From Tulasnella sp. 424 (taxonomy: Eukaryota > Basidiomycota > Agaricomycetes > Cantharellales > Tulasnellaceae): a stretch of 64,000 nucleotides of DNA. The number at the start of each line of letters is the position of its first letter. Positions within the stretch are counted from its first letter, which is position 1. This document shows, in pieces, positions 23,290-35,001 of the stretch. The position numbers and the translations under genes were made by a program. The stretch covers positions 155,558 to 219,557 of the forward strand of contig WSUB01000061.1 of NCBI GenBank assembly GCA_019633425.1. The letters run 5' to 3'. The notes under the pieces are model-generated. The model did no database searches, was not told the DNA's origin, and saw only the letters and a program-made list of their open reading frames with translations.

Positions 23290-24202
23290 TCACAGACGGA
23301 TCGGAGACCAGGCCGAAGAGGATCCCTTCTTTCTAGCCACCTCCTCAGAAAACACCCTACGAAAGTAGCTCCCCTTGAATCCCGTTTCCAATCAGCGCGT
23401 TCCAAATTTATTGAAAAGGATAAGTCTGCTCACCTCGATGAGATCTAGAAGGTCCTCTTTTTTCATCTTCCCGCTTTCGTCCTTGAGAACGATCCACGTG
23501 GTTAGCCACTCCGCCAGACTAAACCATGTGCCAAGGACGTCGTAGAGATTATGATTATTTCTCCACAGAGCTGATCAGAAGCTATGATTAGAATCCGCAA
23601 AAGAAAAACCTGGAGAGGACGTACTGAGCGTCTGCCGAAGTGTTAGAGTCTCCTCGATCGGGTCGCCGTACATCCTATCCGGGTGCCTGACATGTTGGCA
23701 GACTTCTCGAAGTTAGCGGAAAGAACGCACTTGAAAATATCATCGAAAGACCCCCGGTCCATTATGCCGCGTTTGTTATAAATGTGCGAATCAGACGCAT
23801 GGATTCCTCGATGGATCCCTGCTATCCGGAGCCGGAAGAGAGGGTCTGGCATCCACCCTTTTTGAGTAGGATAACTGGATGACGATAACACAAGTTCACG
23901 TTAGCCCCACAGGAGTCAAGTGACGAGAGAGAGAGAATGACGTACGAGACGAGCACATGGACAAAACTAGCAGTCGCGACAGCAAAGATGAGTGAGAATC
24001 CAAGGGTCTGCATTCCCCAGACGCTAATGGGCAGAATCCGTTCAGTACACTGAGCAGGTGTTGGGTCTTAAACTACCTACGTGTCCATAGGCGTTATTAA
24101 ACCGTCGCCATTACGATCCCAGGCAGCAACGTGGTTTTGCAAGTGGGTGGGATCGCTGGACGGGTATGGCGCATCTTCAGAGGGTGTACGCGGGAGCATC
24201 AT
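23290..24202 (-). CDS. caleosin / peroxygenase-like protein
   Basis: Six exons (24202..24081, 24023..23946, 23874..23731, 23686..23625, 23570..23434, 23373..23290) give 208 residues. Caleosins are lipid-droplet or ER-associated calcium-binding haem peroxygenases that oxidise unsaturated fatty acids. The single EF-hand reads WDRNGDGLITPMD and is preceded by LQNHVAA, whose His matches a haem-ligand position. A hydrophobic hairpin follows (TLGFSLIFAVATASFVHVLV). Then come SYPTQKGWMPDPLF and GIHRGIHASDSHIYNKRG, which contains the second conserved His, and SFDDIFKHP. The C-terminal part has LWRNNHNLYDVLGTWFSLAE and MKKEDLLDLIEGSYF. Motif order is that of the family. The proline-knot is not clear. 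A TATA box lies at 24350..24357. It is convergent with RBR copy 2, about 200 bp away. Confidence 0.9.
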
Positions 24203-26174
24203 TTTGCGGCTTAGAGAAGGAGAAGGACGGTTGACACTATCGGCGGAGCTGTTTTGAGAACGCTTGGAGGCTGTGTGTGAGGTGGGTAGAGAAAGTGTAC
24301 AAGGGAAGAGATCCAACTTTTTCAGTTGAACGAGGCCTTTTAAGCTCGACTTATATACACAAGGCAAACTGGTACGTGATCCGTTTTATCGGATATTTTC
24401 GGCACTTCGAAGGAGGTTTGTAGAAGGGACGGTGAAATTTCAGGGGTAGTTAAAGTACCTTCAATGAGACCCCACCACTCGTCGACTGAAAGAAGCGGAG
24501 TTTACTGCCAATACCTCCTTGCAGACACATTCACCGCGTGAAATTCGGTCATTGGCTGCACATTTATCAATACATAGCTTGTGGATTGATCAACAGACGA
24601 TCATACCAGAGCTATAGCGGCGAACTCTAGGAAGCCCGCTGCAGTTCTGGAGTTCCTGCCAATAGCAGTGCGGGCGGCATACATGGGCCCGGGAGCGTTC
24701 CGCATAAAAGGGAGCGCTTCGGACGTGGGTTTCGATAGGTAATTTGTACTCATGTCGGCCTGCAAAATAGCGTGGTCCTAAAGTGGTACTCGCACCAACA
24801 CCACCGCATGGAGTGAAATCCGTACAAGGGTGCTTGGGAAGAGATTCCAATATGATCAGCTGGACATAATATGAATGAAGGCTCCCGTAATCTGGGGGAG
24901 AATGAGGGATAGTAGGGATTGAGGGGTTATCTCTCAAGCATAGGGGATGGAAGAGTAATGGCGGGAACCCACCGGTTCCCGCCGAAACCCACGAGGGACT
25001 GCCAGGAAAAGGACCGGGAGAAGCCCGAAAGAAGGCAACATTAACGAGGTGCCTGGTAAAAACTATTCTCTCCAGTAGGATGCGGGGCTTGAACGTGGAG
25101 CGACAAGGCGGAGGCCATAAAAAGGTACAAAAGTTGATCGAACATGACCGGGAAGTGAGAGACGGATTAGAAAATTTTTGTCGCATAGAATGCACAGGCA
25201 GCAATTAGTTCAATAGCATTGAATTCAAGGGAAGCTTATATATTGCGTAGACTGTGAATATGGTTGGTGAAATATGGTTGAACGGATTGTTTTCGGAACA
25301 CACATTGGTCGAATTGTGATGATTTGCTTAGGAAGACTGTGCAGTAAACCATCCGATTTGTCCGCCCACACCAGGGCTGGCGAGATAGAGAATGGCCTGG
25401 GAGTTGGTCCAAAATGAAAAGAAAATATGGACAAGTTACACTGGTCCAAATGTCCTTGATAAACACCTGTTAAAACCTCCCGGTCGCTTGATGAGGGCTC
25501 TTGCCTGGTTGAAAGATAGTCAAATCGAGTGCCGTGGCGATCAGTGTCAATGCAGGCCTTGCAGCGCCAATGGAGCAAGCGCAACAATAGTCAGCGTGGA
25601 CGTAGTGGTTAGCACAGTAGAAGTAATACCTGATACACCGAGTCATCCCAAGCGGGCGAGCAGGGCACTCAAGCAGAACTAGCTTTTATAGCAGTTGGAA
25701 TAGACTCGTACCCACTGCTTGCCGGGGTCGGGTGGGTGGCGTATTTTGAAAACTACCACTTGCAAGAACCATCAACGCATTGGGCAAGCCATTCTGGACA
25801 CACGCTATAGCGCTACCTCTCAGCCTATCAAAGAGATGCCACTCCATGGTTCAGCTTTGTGGAACTCGAACCGTACTACGATTGCAATGTCTTAGATCAA
25901 GATGGCCAGAATTTGGCATTCGAAGCTTGGACATCCGTTGGCTACTAGCTAGCCACCTGGTATAGTGGTCGAAAAAAGCTCAAAAGCTAAACCTGGGTGC
26001 GCGACGTTGACCTCGATCTGATTCAAGAGCACGTCGAAGCTTCGACGCGCGTGAGATATCCGGGTTTAGGTATTACTATGGCGACGTATATGTGCTCGGG
26101 CGGACCTAAAGATGAATGCACAAAGCCTCGCACACGAGTAAAGTAAACAAGGAAGCACAACAAACTTCATTAGA
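24203..26174. other. intergenic, about 2 kb, nothing supportable apart from the caleosin promoter
   Basis: A 204-codon open frame on the minus strand (25204..24590) is present. Its composition (many Cys, Pro, His and Ser) and lack of any domain do not look coding. No RNA gene or repeat was recognised. The right part is the 3' flank of SPO7. Confidence 0.45.
24350..24357 (-). promoter_or_regulatory. TATA box of the caleosin gene (TATATAAG)
   Basis: TATATAAG on the minus strand about 150 bp upstream of the caleosin ATG at 24202. An in-frame upstream ATG at 24367 would lie before the TATA element, which favours 24202 as the true start. Confidence 0.5.
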
Positions 26175-27600
26175 TCATTCGTCGACAGCTCCAGGCCTCC
26201 CAAGTAAGAAAGAGAAACTTTCGGTGCGGCCTTTGACCCGCCGCCTTGTCAAGCGAGATGTCGCTCCGTCGCCTACGCTAGTCGTACTGTCAGACTCATC
26301 CCCTGCTGCCAAGACGGGAGTAGGCAGAACGGAAGGGTTGATAAGAGACGGAGTGGGCGTTCGTCTGAGGAGATCACCTTCTAGCGGTTGTCGTTCCGGA
26401 ACGCTCTCTAGCAGTAAATCGGCATTTATGTTCGCGCTTCTACGACGTGAATTTGTTGATGCCAGTGACCCTGCCGGAGAAGGTTTTCTTGAACCGGTGG
26501 GAGTACCGGCACGCGAACCGCTTGGTGTACGTGTAAGTCGACCCCGCTTAGGTGTGGCGCCGTCGCCTGGCGTAGCCACTGCTGTTGTTCCACCCGTTGC
26601 CGAGACTGACTGGGCCCGCGAAGCAGTCTCCTCCGCCCTTCGTCTCCCTCCTAAGCTAACAATCCATCTCCACCAACTTCGGGCTTTTCTGGCTTCCATA
26701 GCCTCTCGCTGCCTTTCTTCTCTGGCCTTCTCGAACGCAGCGCGGTATCGCTCATACGACTCGCGGAAATTCTTGTCCACCCGAGAATTGAATATAAGTT
26801 CTCCACGAGGATTTGTGGGAGGTGGTATGGGAGTAATGGGTGCAGAACGACTCGACGAAGGAGAGCGGGCTCGTGGCGAGAGATCCGAGCCAGGTAGTGA
26901 GCGTATGGTCGGCGAAATGGGCGAGAGAGGTGGTGAGGTGTAGTCCGCGGTGCTCGAAGAGCGAAGCATGCGAAGAAACCAAGAGGAAGATGTGATAGGT
27001 CTCGGCCGAACGTTGAGATACATATTGAATTGGCGCAAGGTACGATTGGCATGGGAGACGTATCTGAGGAGGGTTATCGTCCAGTCAGCACTAAAATACA
27101 ATTGCTGGGCGGCCTTTTGGACTTACTTGTTGGCGTAGCCGATTTTCTCAGAATATAGGCCGTTCGAAAAGAATAAGAAGAGAGTCGTAGCTGCGATCAA
27201 CAGGATGCCAGGAGCGAAATATGGATGTGGCCGAATAGGCGAGATTGGTCCGTATGGCGGTTTTACTCGGGCAAAGGCAGCGTTGATGGGCCATATTAAA
27301 ACGTATGTGTCTAATATGAAGTCACAGGTGGCGATAATGATGACCGCACAGAGCTGCAGCAGAAAGACTGGGCGTTGAAAGGTGGTGCCAGTGGATTGTT
27401 TCAATGTTGGGCATGTTAATAGCTGCGTAATAAGAAATGAGGACTCACGCACTCTGATACCTGGTTTTACGCCTCTTTAGCATTGCCGCATTGGTCTTGA
27501 GTCGCTCTTCAAAAAGGAGAAGGTCGCGGTGCGTGGCCGCATCATTGGCTGGTGTATAACTGAGTTTGGGAGTAGATGATCTTGACGTTCGAGGAGCCAT
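26175..27600 (-). CDS. SPO7: SPO7-like regulatory subunit of the Nem1-Spo7 phosphatase
   Basis: Spo7 binds the Nem1 phosphatase at the ER/nuclear envelope. Together they dephosphorylate the lipin Pah1, controlling triacylglycerol synthesis and nuclear membrane growth. Three exons start MAPRTSRSSTPKLSYTP. The first holds HRDLLLFEERLKTNAAMLKR. The second begins IFLLQLCAVIIIATCDFILD, the first transmembrane helix, then has FAPGILLIAATTLFLFFSNG, the second helix, and LYSEKIGYANK. The third continues with the diagnostic YVSHANRTLRQFNMYLNVR. A cytosolic Ser/Arg-rich tail of about 270 residues follows. It includes RESYERYRAAFEKAREERQR (helical) and many TP sites (TPSGSRAGTPTGSRKPSPAG). The tail is longer than in yeast Spo7. 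Joins are in phase at every intron. Confidence 0.88.
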
Positions 27601-28560
27601 AAACTGAGGATCTTGTCGACCAGCTGTATGGCTGCTCGGTTACGCCTCAGGTCTCTTCGGAATGGGACCTCGCTGAAGCTGGAGGGCGAATGGAGGGAAT
27701 GGGTGTGCGGATGTCGCCTGGAACTAGTTGGGTGATTCCCGCGGTTTCGTTCGAGCTATGGTTAAAGCTCAGAGCAGTGGAAGGTCGGCCCTCTCTGTTG
27801 CAATAAAACAGAATCGTGTTACTCGATGATACAAAGATGGATGGATCTACCATAGCCAAATGTCACTGAGCCGGTTTCGTCTTTAAAGACCCTGTCGTGC
27901 AGAGCTGAGTGGCAGTGACTTGTCCACTATTGAATCTCCATTTATTACTCTTGGGCGAAAGGTCTCGAAGGCGCTAATGCTTTGGGTATCTCGGGAAGTT
28001 GATGGGTGTGGGAGAGGCCCATGGTTCACATGTAGCTTTGTACATGTCGCTTCCCCTACTCCTCCAAAAGCTGGCCGTGGTTGCAGGGACTTTGCTCTAC
28101 CGCGGACCAAGTGATATTTCCTGTGAGAGACGGAGTGTAGGTCTTTCTTCCCAACTGAACTATAACAAGCTAGTCTCATTCGCACGCGGCCTCGTGCTTA
28201 CGGTACGGGACGCATGAGTTGCAGAGATTCGGCGATGAACAATCGAGTCTCTCGAAAGTACCTGCCCGTGTTTAAATACACGTAGTAGGAGTGCGATCAC
28301 AGTCTGTATCAACGCCCTCAAGGACGTTTTCGATCATAGGAAGGAATATCGTAAGCAACTGCTGCTGCAACAAAAGCCTGAACTAGAGGACTTGCTAGTC
28401 ACGTGCCGGGAAATTGCCACCAAGAGCTTGCTCCAACCGTGAGAGGCAGTTCAACACCCAACACCCAACACCATATCTTCATCGTCCCTATACACGACTT
28501 CAGATCGTGCATTCTCATCGCTCTCTCAGCAGACCAGTCTACTCTCCACGATTTGTCCGA
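27601..28560. other. divergent intergenic region between SPO7 and CDC20
   Basis: About 960 bp between two divergently transcribed genes, so it should hold both promoters. Small open frames on both strands are not supported. A CT-rich leader precedes the CDC20 ATG. Confidence 0.5.
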
Positions 28561-30563
28561 ATGAGCAGCAGCACAGCCAAGACTCCGAGCCGTCCCCGAC
28601 ATGCCCGGCCCGGAATCACTCCATCAGCCATCACCCTTGGCCTGAACTCGCTCTCCCTCTCCCCAACAAAATCCGTCTACAACAATGCCCCAGACTCATC
28701 AAATCCTTTCATCGACAGACGTGCCGCAAATTCGTCAAATCCGTTTGTCGATAAGAAGAGCTCACCAACCAAAGCTCGTGGTAGAAGTCGCCATGGATCC
28801 ATGAGCTCTGGTGGCTTGGATCACCTGGCTAAGGATGCGGTGCGGGGGATTGTGAGGCCAGGTGGAATTGAAACCAAATTTGACGTGGTCAGAAACGATT
28901 ATTTCGTTGGGGAGAGCAAGGGATCCACGTCCCCTCGGAAAAGAAAGGGATCGAGCGTGTCCCTCAACTCCAGCGGTGGATATAGTGGAAACAAGTTAAA
29001 GTCATCTGCGAGCTCTGTGAGTACTCTCCAACCTCTCTTACGCCGGTTGCGTGCGGCGGACCCAATTCGAATGCTATTTGTCCATCCGCTGTCGTCTTTT
29101 ACGTCAACAAACAGCACGCTCTCCGTCGTTCTCTCCGCCACCTTTCCTTTTGTTTCGTTCGAGCCATTGACTTGCATCTATTAGGACGACCGCATGATCC
29201 CAACATCCAACATCGGCGCAACACTTGCCTCTCAGAACATTCAGAACACCTCTCCAGCGCACACAGCTCGGCTCGCCGAAAACCTCGGCATCAATGTCAA
29301 CCAACGAATTCTCCGCTTCCATCAACAAGGACCTCAGCCAACCACCGACCCTACTTTGGCCCTCCAGCGCCAATTGGCTAGGCCATTGTACCAAAGACCA
29401 GCTGGCCCGAACGCCTCCACCGGCGCAGTCACAAACAAGACCCGTGTCATCCCTACCAGTCCCCAACGCGTGCTGGATGCGCCAGGCATGATAGACGACT
29501 TCTACCTGAATCTTATCTCGTGGTCGGGTCTGAATCAGCTTGCCGTCGCTTTGTGCGAGAGCACCTACATTTGGAATGCTGAGACGGGCAATGTCGACCT
29601 GCTCGGAACCGCTCCGGAGGGATCCTATGTCAGCGCAGTTAACTTCACCCCGGATGGAACTTTTCTTGGAGTCGGAAACGGGAATGGCGACGTTGAAGTT
29701 TGGGATATGGAAACAACTCAAAAACTCCGAACCATGTCCGGCCATCAAGCTCAAGTTGCGTCCTTGTCTTGGAATAACCACATCCTGGCTTCGGGTTGCG
29801 CAGACGGCAGCATCTGGTTCCACGACGTCCGAGTGGCTCAACACAAGGTCATGCAGCTCTTGGGGCACGAGGGCGAAATATGCGGTTTAACGTGGAGGGC
29901 AGATGGAGAGCTACTCGCTAGCGGTGGCAATGACAATGTTGTTAATATATGGGATGGAAGGACGGGAAGCTCGGGGGACGATTGGAGAGGCACTCCATTG
30001 TACACGAAGAACAACCACACAGCCGCGGTTAAGGTGCGTCTGTTGGCTCCGTCAATCGACCCTGCTCACATCCGCCCTTTCACAGGCCATGGCATGGTGT
30101 CCTTGGCAAAACAATCTGTTAGCTACAGGCGGAGGCACTGGTGATGGTCAGGTCCATTTCTGGTCCAGCACTACTGGTGCTCGGGTCAACACGTTACAGA
30201 CACCAACGCAGATCTCATCCGTCCAATTTGCTCCCCACTCACGCGAGGTTTTGACCACTCATGGAGCTCCTGTAAACTCGTTGATGATTCACTCCTATCC
30301 TTCGATGTCAAAGGTTTGGGATCCTTGTCCCCTTCCTAAAGCAGCCGCTAACCACGAGATTTTCTTCGCAGGTCGCTGAGATCAACGATGCGCACGATGC
30401 GCGTGTGCTAGGAAGTGCTGTTGGTCCTGCTGGCGATGTCGTTTGTACATACGCGGGCGACGAAAATGTCAAATTTTGGAAGATTTGGGAGCTCCCTAAG
30501 AAAAAGAAGGATAAGGCTGGGAGCTCGGAGACTGGCCCAGGGAGTATGTTGTTGATCCGTTGA
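28561..30563 (+). CDS. CDC20: APC/C activator Cdc20 (Fizzy family, WD40)
   Basis: Co-activator that recruits substrates such as securin and cyclin B to the anaphase-promoting complex and is the target of the spindle checkpoint. Four exons (28561..29016, 29185..30033, 30086..30313, 30372..30563), 574 residues. The N-terminal ~150 residues are disordered and basic. The C-box position reads DDRMIPTSN, a change from the usual DRFIP/DRYIP. Before the propeller comes SPQRVLDAPGMIDDFYLNLI, typical of Cdc20. Seven WD-like blades include HILASGCADGSIWFHDVR, LGHEGEICGLTWRADG, ASGGNDNVVNIWD, AMAWCPWQNNLLATGGG and DENVKFWKIWE. The protein ends LLIR, the IR tail that docks on the APC/C TPR subunits. I prefer Cdc20 over Cdh1/Fzr because of the propeller sequence. 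An upstream in-frame ATG at 28414 is possible. Confidence 0.93.
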
Positions 30564-30811
30564 GTCCCATAACTAGCGGCTCTTGTAGATTAGGTGTACG
30601 TGACACTTGTACGGATTGCTATTCGCCTTGTTCTATGCATGCATGTGATATCTTTTGTTCAAAACAGGGGGGTCCGTGAGGTCGGGACTGTGGACTGCTG
30701 CCTCAGGCTTGAAAGTCAGGCAGTACTGCTAAGCGCTTGAATCCTTGGTCTAGATGCCTGGTCCAGGGCCCGCGATCAATCTGTAGTATTGACATCCGAA
30801 CTATTCGACAT

Positions 30812-31838
30812 TTAATCTACTTCCATATCCTCTCCGCGGTCCCCTCCTTGCAATCTCTGTTCCTGGACCAGGCATTTCATCTTTTGACTCACGTCACTCC
30901 AAACGAGCTCCCCCTCGTTCTCCTTCTTCAAAGCCGGATTCTTCTTCCGCGCTTCGAAAGCATTCCTGAGATCCTCCATTCTCAGCCTTTTCCCCCATAT
31001 GCTATCCATGTATACGTCCACAAGCTTTGCTTCCACGAGATTGGGTAGCCTTGCTAGGGTTGAGACGACGCTGACAGGTTTCACTTCGATGGCTTGTCCT
31101 ATTTCTATGTGAGTTAGATTAGGTTGGACGGCCCCATCGAATGCGTCAAAGATCGAATCATCGGCGCAGGTCAGGCCGGTGAGCTTAATGCGTTGAAGAC
31201 GAGTCCACCTCGTTGCACACGCGAGCACAAAGGCTCGAACGGCGGTTCCTGTTATCTATCAATTCCAAACGTTCTACATCAGCACCGCCAACATCCAAGG
31301 CAGATCGACACGATGAGGCAACGAAGTACCGATAGCGAAACTTGATTCTTGGAGTCGGGCGCGAGCCATTCAAATATCAAGGGACTATGCGCAGTGGATA
31401 GGAAGCGGTAGTCAGGCTTTGCATCGTCGCTTCAGGGAGCCGAGTTCGAACGTACTTGATGAGCTTGAGGGCGTCAAAGACGCTTGCGTCTCCGCGCGCA
31501 GAGTGAACGTTGACCTTGACGACCTCGAGATTACTAAGATTTATTGCTTGAAATAGGCTTTGGATTTTGCTGAACATGCGATAAGACTCGTTGATAGTCT
31601 TGGCGAATGTGATGGAGGTAGGAGCCGGTGGATTGCGTTGGGTTGAGCCGGTGCTCTTGGTTAGAGCCTCCAGTTGGGAGATGTGAGTGAGCCGAATATC
31701 TTTGTGAAGAGTGGGGGTCGCAATGGCCTCCCATCTTTTGCAGACGCACAAAATGTGGGATGGGCAGGGATGAACGATGAGTGCGAGAGTGAGAGCATAT
31801 GCTAGAAGCTCGATGGGAAGTTCCTGGATCGCGGGCAT
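30812..31838 (-). CDS. F-box-like protein
   Basis: Three exons (31838..31456, 31384..31330, 31255..30812) encode 293 residues. The N-terminus is an F-box-like motif: IQELPIELLAYALTLALI followed by SHILCVCKRWEAIATPTLHK. Such motifs bind Skp1 to form SCF ubiquitin ligases. The rest has leucine-rich-repeat-like helices and strands (LSNLEVVKVNVHSA, LQRIKLTGLTCADDSIFDAF, NLTHIEIGQAIEVKPVS, LPNLVEAKLVDVYM). The C-terminus is charged and ends DRGEDMEVD. The gene is on the same strand as the P450, whose 3' end lies only 120 bp upstream. The three-exon model removes in-frame stops and keeps the repeat pattern. Basidiomycetes carry many such F-box genes, and the target is unknown. Confidence 0.8.
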
Positions 31839-31958
31839 ACGAAAACGATACTATAAGAGTTCGAGATTTGGAGGGAGCGATTCTTTTTATAAAGTGATGA
31901 AGGGACAAAAACGACTTTTCAGGCGAGAACGTAACTACGTGCAAGCACGTGACAGCTC

Positions 31959-34391
31959 TTAGTCAGCACGGAGACACTTGACGCGAAGGGGAAGCATGGT
32001 TTTTGTACTATCGTTTTCACCCTTAATGACTGGTCTGGCAATCATCCTGGATGATGAGCAGTCAGCGTCGCAGCCGAACAAGGATATGACTGGCGTTCCC
32101 ACCCTTGTATCGTCTCGATGACCAAAGTGGGGTCCGAGAGCTCAAACGTGAAATTGCGCATTAGTGTGAATAATATGACCTTGATTTCCATAACAGCCAG
32201 TCGGTACCCAATCTACACGTTGATAGGTAAATAAGAAGTTGGCTGTGTCTCCTAGCAAATAGTAGACTCACGCATGCGCGAGGACCTCCTAGGAAGGTCA
32301 TTACGCCTGAGAACACAGTGGGGTATTCGTTCGCATAGGAATGATCCTTCTCGAGCCACCGCTCGGGTCTATAGAAATGAACTTTGAGAAGTTGACCTGA
32401 TGCCCGACACGCGCACTCACCTCAACTTGTCCGCGTCTTCGCCCCAAATGGCCTTGTCCCGATTAATGGAAGCGATTGGAATAATGATGGTCGTGTCTTT
32501 CTCGATTCTTTTCCCAAGCATAATCTCAAGTCAGCAACGTTGCCGAACGCCAACTTCTTCGAACCTACCGGATCTCGTTTCTTGCTATTCCATCCCTACC
32601 AACTATCGGCTTCGAGACGGGCAAAACAGAATCCTCCGCTGCTGTGCGAATCGTTCCTGTAACCACAGGATTTTTCCTCAGTGCCTCTCGCGTAACAGCA
32701 TCCAGGTATGGCAGGCTGTTCAACTCCTCCATTGAAGGATGATCGGATTGTACAGCGTTGACTTCCGCCCTAAGTTTCTCTTGTATAGGACTGTACTCGG
32801 GTTTGGCAAGGTCATAGAGTAGCCATGTGACAGTACTACTGGTAGTTTCGTGACCGGCGAGCAGCATAGTGGCGATTTCTGCGTTGGGCAAGGCTCAGGA
32901 GCTCTGTGCCCACCCAAACAAAAGCTACACTCACGACCAATGACTTCGTCGTCAGACAACCGCTCCGAGTCCTTGATATCCTCTTCTGTATTGGCTTTGA
33001 CTGCTGTCGATGTCAGCATTGCGAAGAAGGTCTATGTCCGGTGTGAAAAAGACTAACGGAGCACACTCAGGATATCCCTTCCAGCAGCTGCACCCTTGTC
33101 CTCAAGCACAATGCTGCGTTTATCTTCGATTAATTTTCTTCCAATACGGTCTGTGGTGCCTTTGGCATTGCGTTTGCGTTGATTCACTTCACCCGGCTAG
33201 GAAACTGTGGTCGGTGGTGAATGATGATGGCTTCTGGAACTTGGGCTTACAAGGAAGCGGAGAACTCGGAATTTCTGCTGCATCACAGCCCAAATAACGG
33301 TCAAGGTATTCTGCATAAGGTCAAGCGCGTCCCGAAGTTAATACGCATTTCAACAAACACGTATATGGAACGGGTCCGGCTATTACTCACCTCTTTTGGT
33401 GGCTCCAGAATGGCTTTATATGCTTTCGCTAGCTCGTCGCCTTCTCCGTTAGTCAGGCTGTTGAACTCGTACCCAAATCCTGTAGAGGAGAGATATAGGT
33501 CATGATGTCGAGGGCTGTCACGCAAAACCTACCGGCGGCGCCGATGACATCGAGGGTAGTGCGAGTGAGCCAAGGGAGAATGTCCATCACTTTCCCTTCG
33601 GCATCGCCATCTAGGTTCGTTATCCAGAGATCACGGAGCTGTATATATTACACCAAGTGAATGAGGATCAGAGCTGTCGCTTCCAACAAGAAGCCGCTCG
33701 CCTTTAAAGCCTTTTCAAAGAGAGTCGGCATTAAGTCTCGAATTTGAGCGGGTCCAAAGCAAGGATTCATGATCTTTTTCTGCTTTTTGTGAACATCACC
33801 TGAGAACCGGGATTTAAATGCCGTGTTCGTTTGGATAGATTCTCCACGTCACCTTCGGCAGAGAGGATACCTAGAAAAGTGACCATAGCTAAGTTTCAGA
33901 GGTATCAAACATTGCAATAGACATACCCTTTCCAAATATCTCAATGAATTCCTCCTGAACAGCCAAAGGCTTAGGAAAGCCATAGGCATGGTTGATCATG
34001 TGAGCCACCGCTCGAGGATCTGAAGTGATTAGCCCTCGTTGCTGCATAGCGATGGAGTCAAACGAGAGTCATAGTAGATTTTGAAACGGGCTAAGCCTAC
34101 CCAAAGAACCCCGGTGTAGGTGATGGAGCTTCCAAACTTTTCGATCCATTCATCAATCCCACGAGCCCAAGAAGATTCGAACATTTCTTTAAGATTTCCG
34201 AGGATGTAGTTTCCTGAAGGTTCAGGTCCCGGGAGAACTCGAAGCGACGAAAAGTAGCTGTAGAAGATATATCGCTTCAGGAGCCGGTATGTAGCGTACG
34301 CCATGGAGCTTAGTGCAATAGTTTTCCAAGGATTTGAGGCCATCGCCGCCAGCGTTGTGGATTCGTTTAGAATACGGGATGCGGTAGGCAT
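31959..34391 (-). CDS. cytochrome P450 monooxygenase
   Basis: Membrane-anchored fungal P450 with about ten or more short introns. The N-terminal anchor lies around [20 protein letters not shown], followed by the hinge [20 protein letters not shown]. Later blocks are [19 protein letters not shown] (as [15 protein letters not shown]), [20 protein letters not shown] (C-helix; the usual H-R replaced) and [15 protein letters not shown]. The I-helix is [20 protein letters not shown]. The K-helix ExxR is in [10 protein letters not shown], and the PERW region is [14 protein letters not shown]. The haem loop is [17 protein letters not shown], with the Cys ligand present. A final small exon supplies [12 protein letters not shown] and the end VKCLRAD. 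All junctions I tested keep phase, so the gene appears intact. Substrate unknown; ETF or P450 reductase genes are not adjacent. An alternative start is the internal Met of MASNPWK. Confidence 0.9.
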
Positions 34392-35001
34392 TGTAAAGCT
34401 ATGTCTGAGATAGTGACAGGGGGTCTGTAGGAGGTCGAAACCACGTTCTTCGCGATATCAGGTCGGGATGGGAAGCGCAGCGACTGCGAGGAAGGCAACA
34501 AACGTGTCCAATCGGTGCCCGACAAAGCGCCCTGTCTTCCAAGACCCCGGCCCTGAGCCTCAACACAAGGAAATGCTAGTGTGTTGAGTGGGTACGATCG
34601 CGTGATATTCAAGGTTGAAGTCCATATGATAATTCACATAGGTGAACCCGGCCAATCATTCCCAGATTACGCACTCGTGACAGGCGTCGGAACAAGTACA
34701 GAACACAGAAGGTTTAACATAGAATGGAGCAGGACAATAGTACAAACTAAGGGGGTACAGGTAATATCGCGCTGTAGACTCCAATTAGCGTGGTTTGAAG
34801 TCATGAGCATGGGGTACTCACTGGGTACAAGGGGAGAAACAAATCACACAAGCAGTAAAAATAACGAAGAAACGAAAGAATATGGGAGTAAAAAAATAAT
34901 TATATGACGGCGAGTCGACTGGAAAATGTATCTTGGGGACTGACAGTTGACAACGGCTTTGGTGACCCCGTTTCCTTGGCTTGCCGACAAACCGCACACC
35001 C
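34392..35001. other. intergenic, 610 bp
   Basis: Promoter side of the P450 gene and 3' flank of the next minus-strand gene. No supportable gene. Confidence 0.5.

Noticed and set aside
24590..25204. 204-codon open frame on the minus strand
   Set aside because: No domain, membrane pattern or splice partners; amino-acid content looks like translated non-coding DNA.
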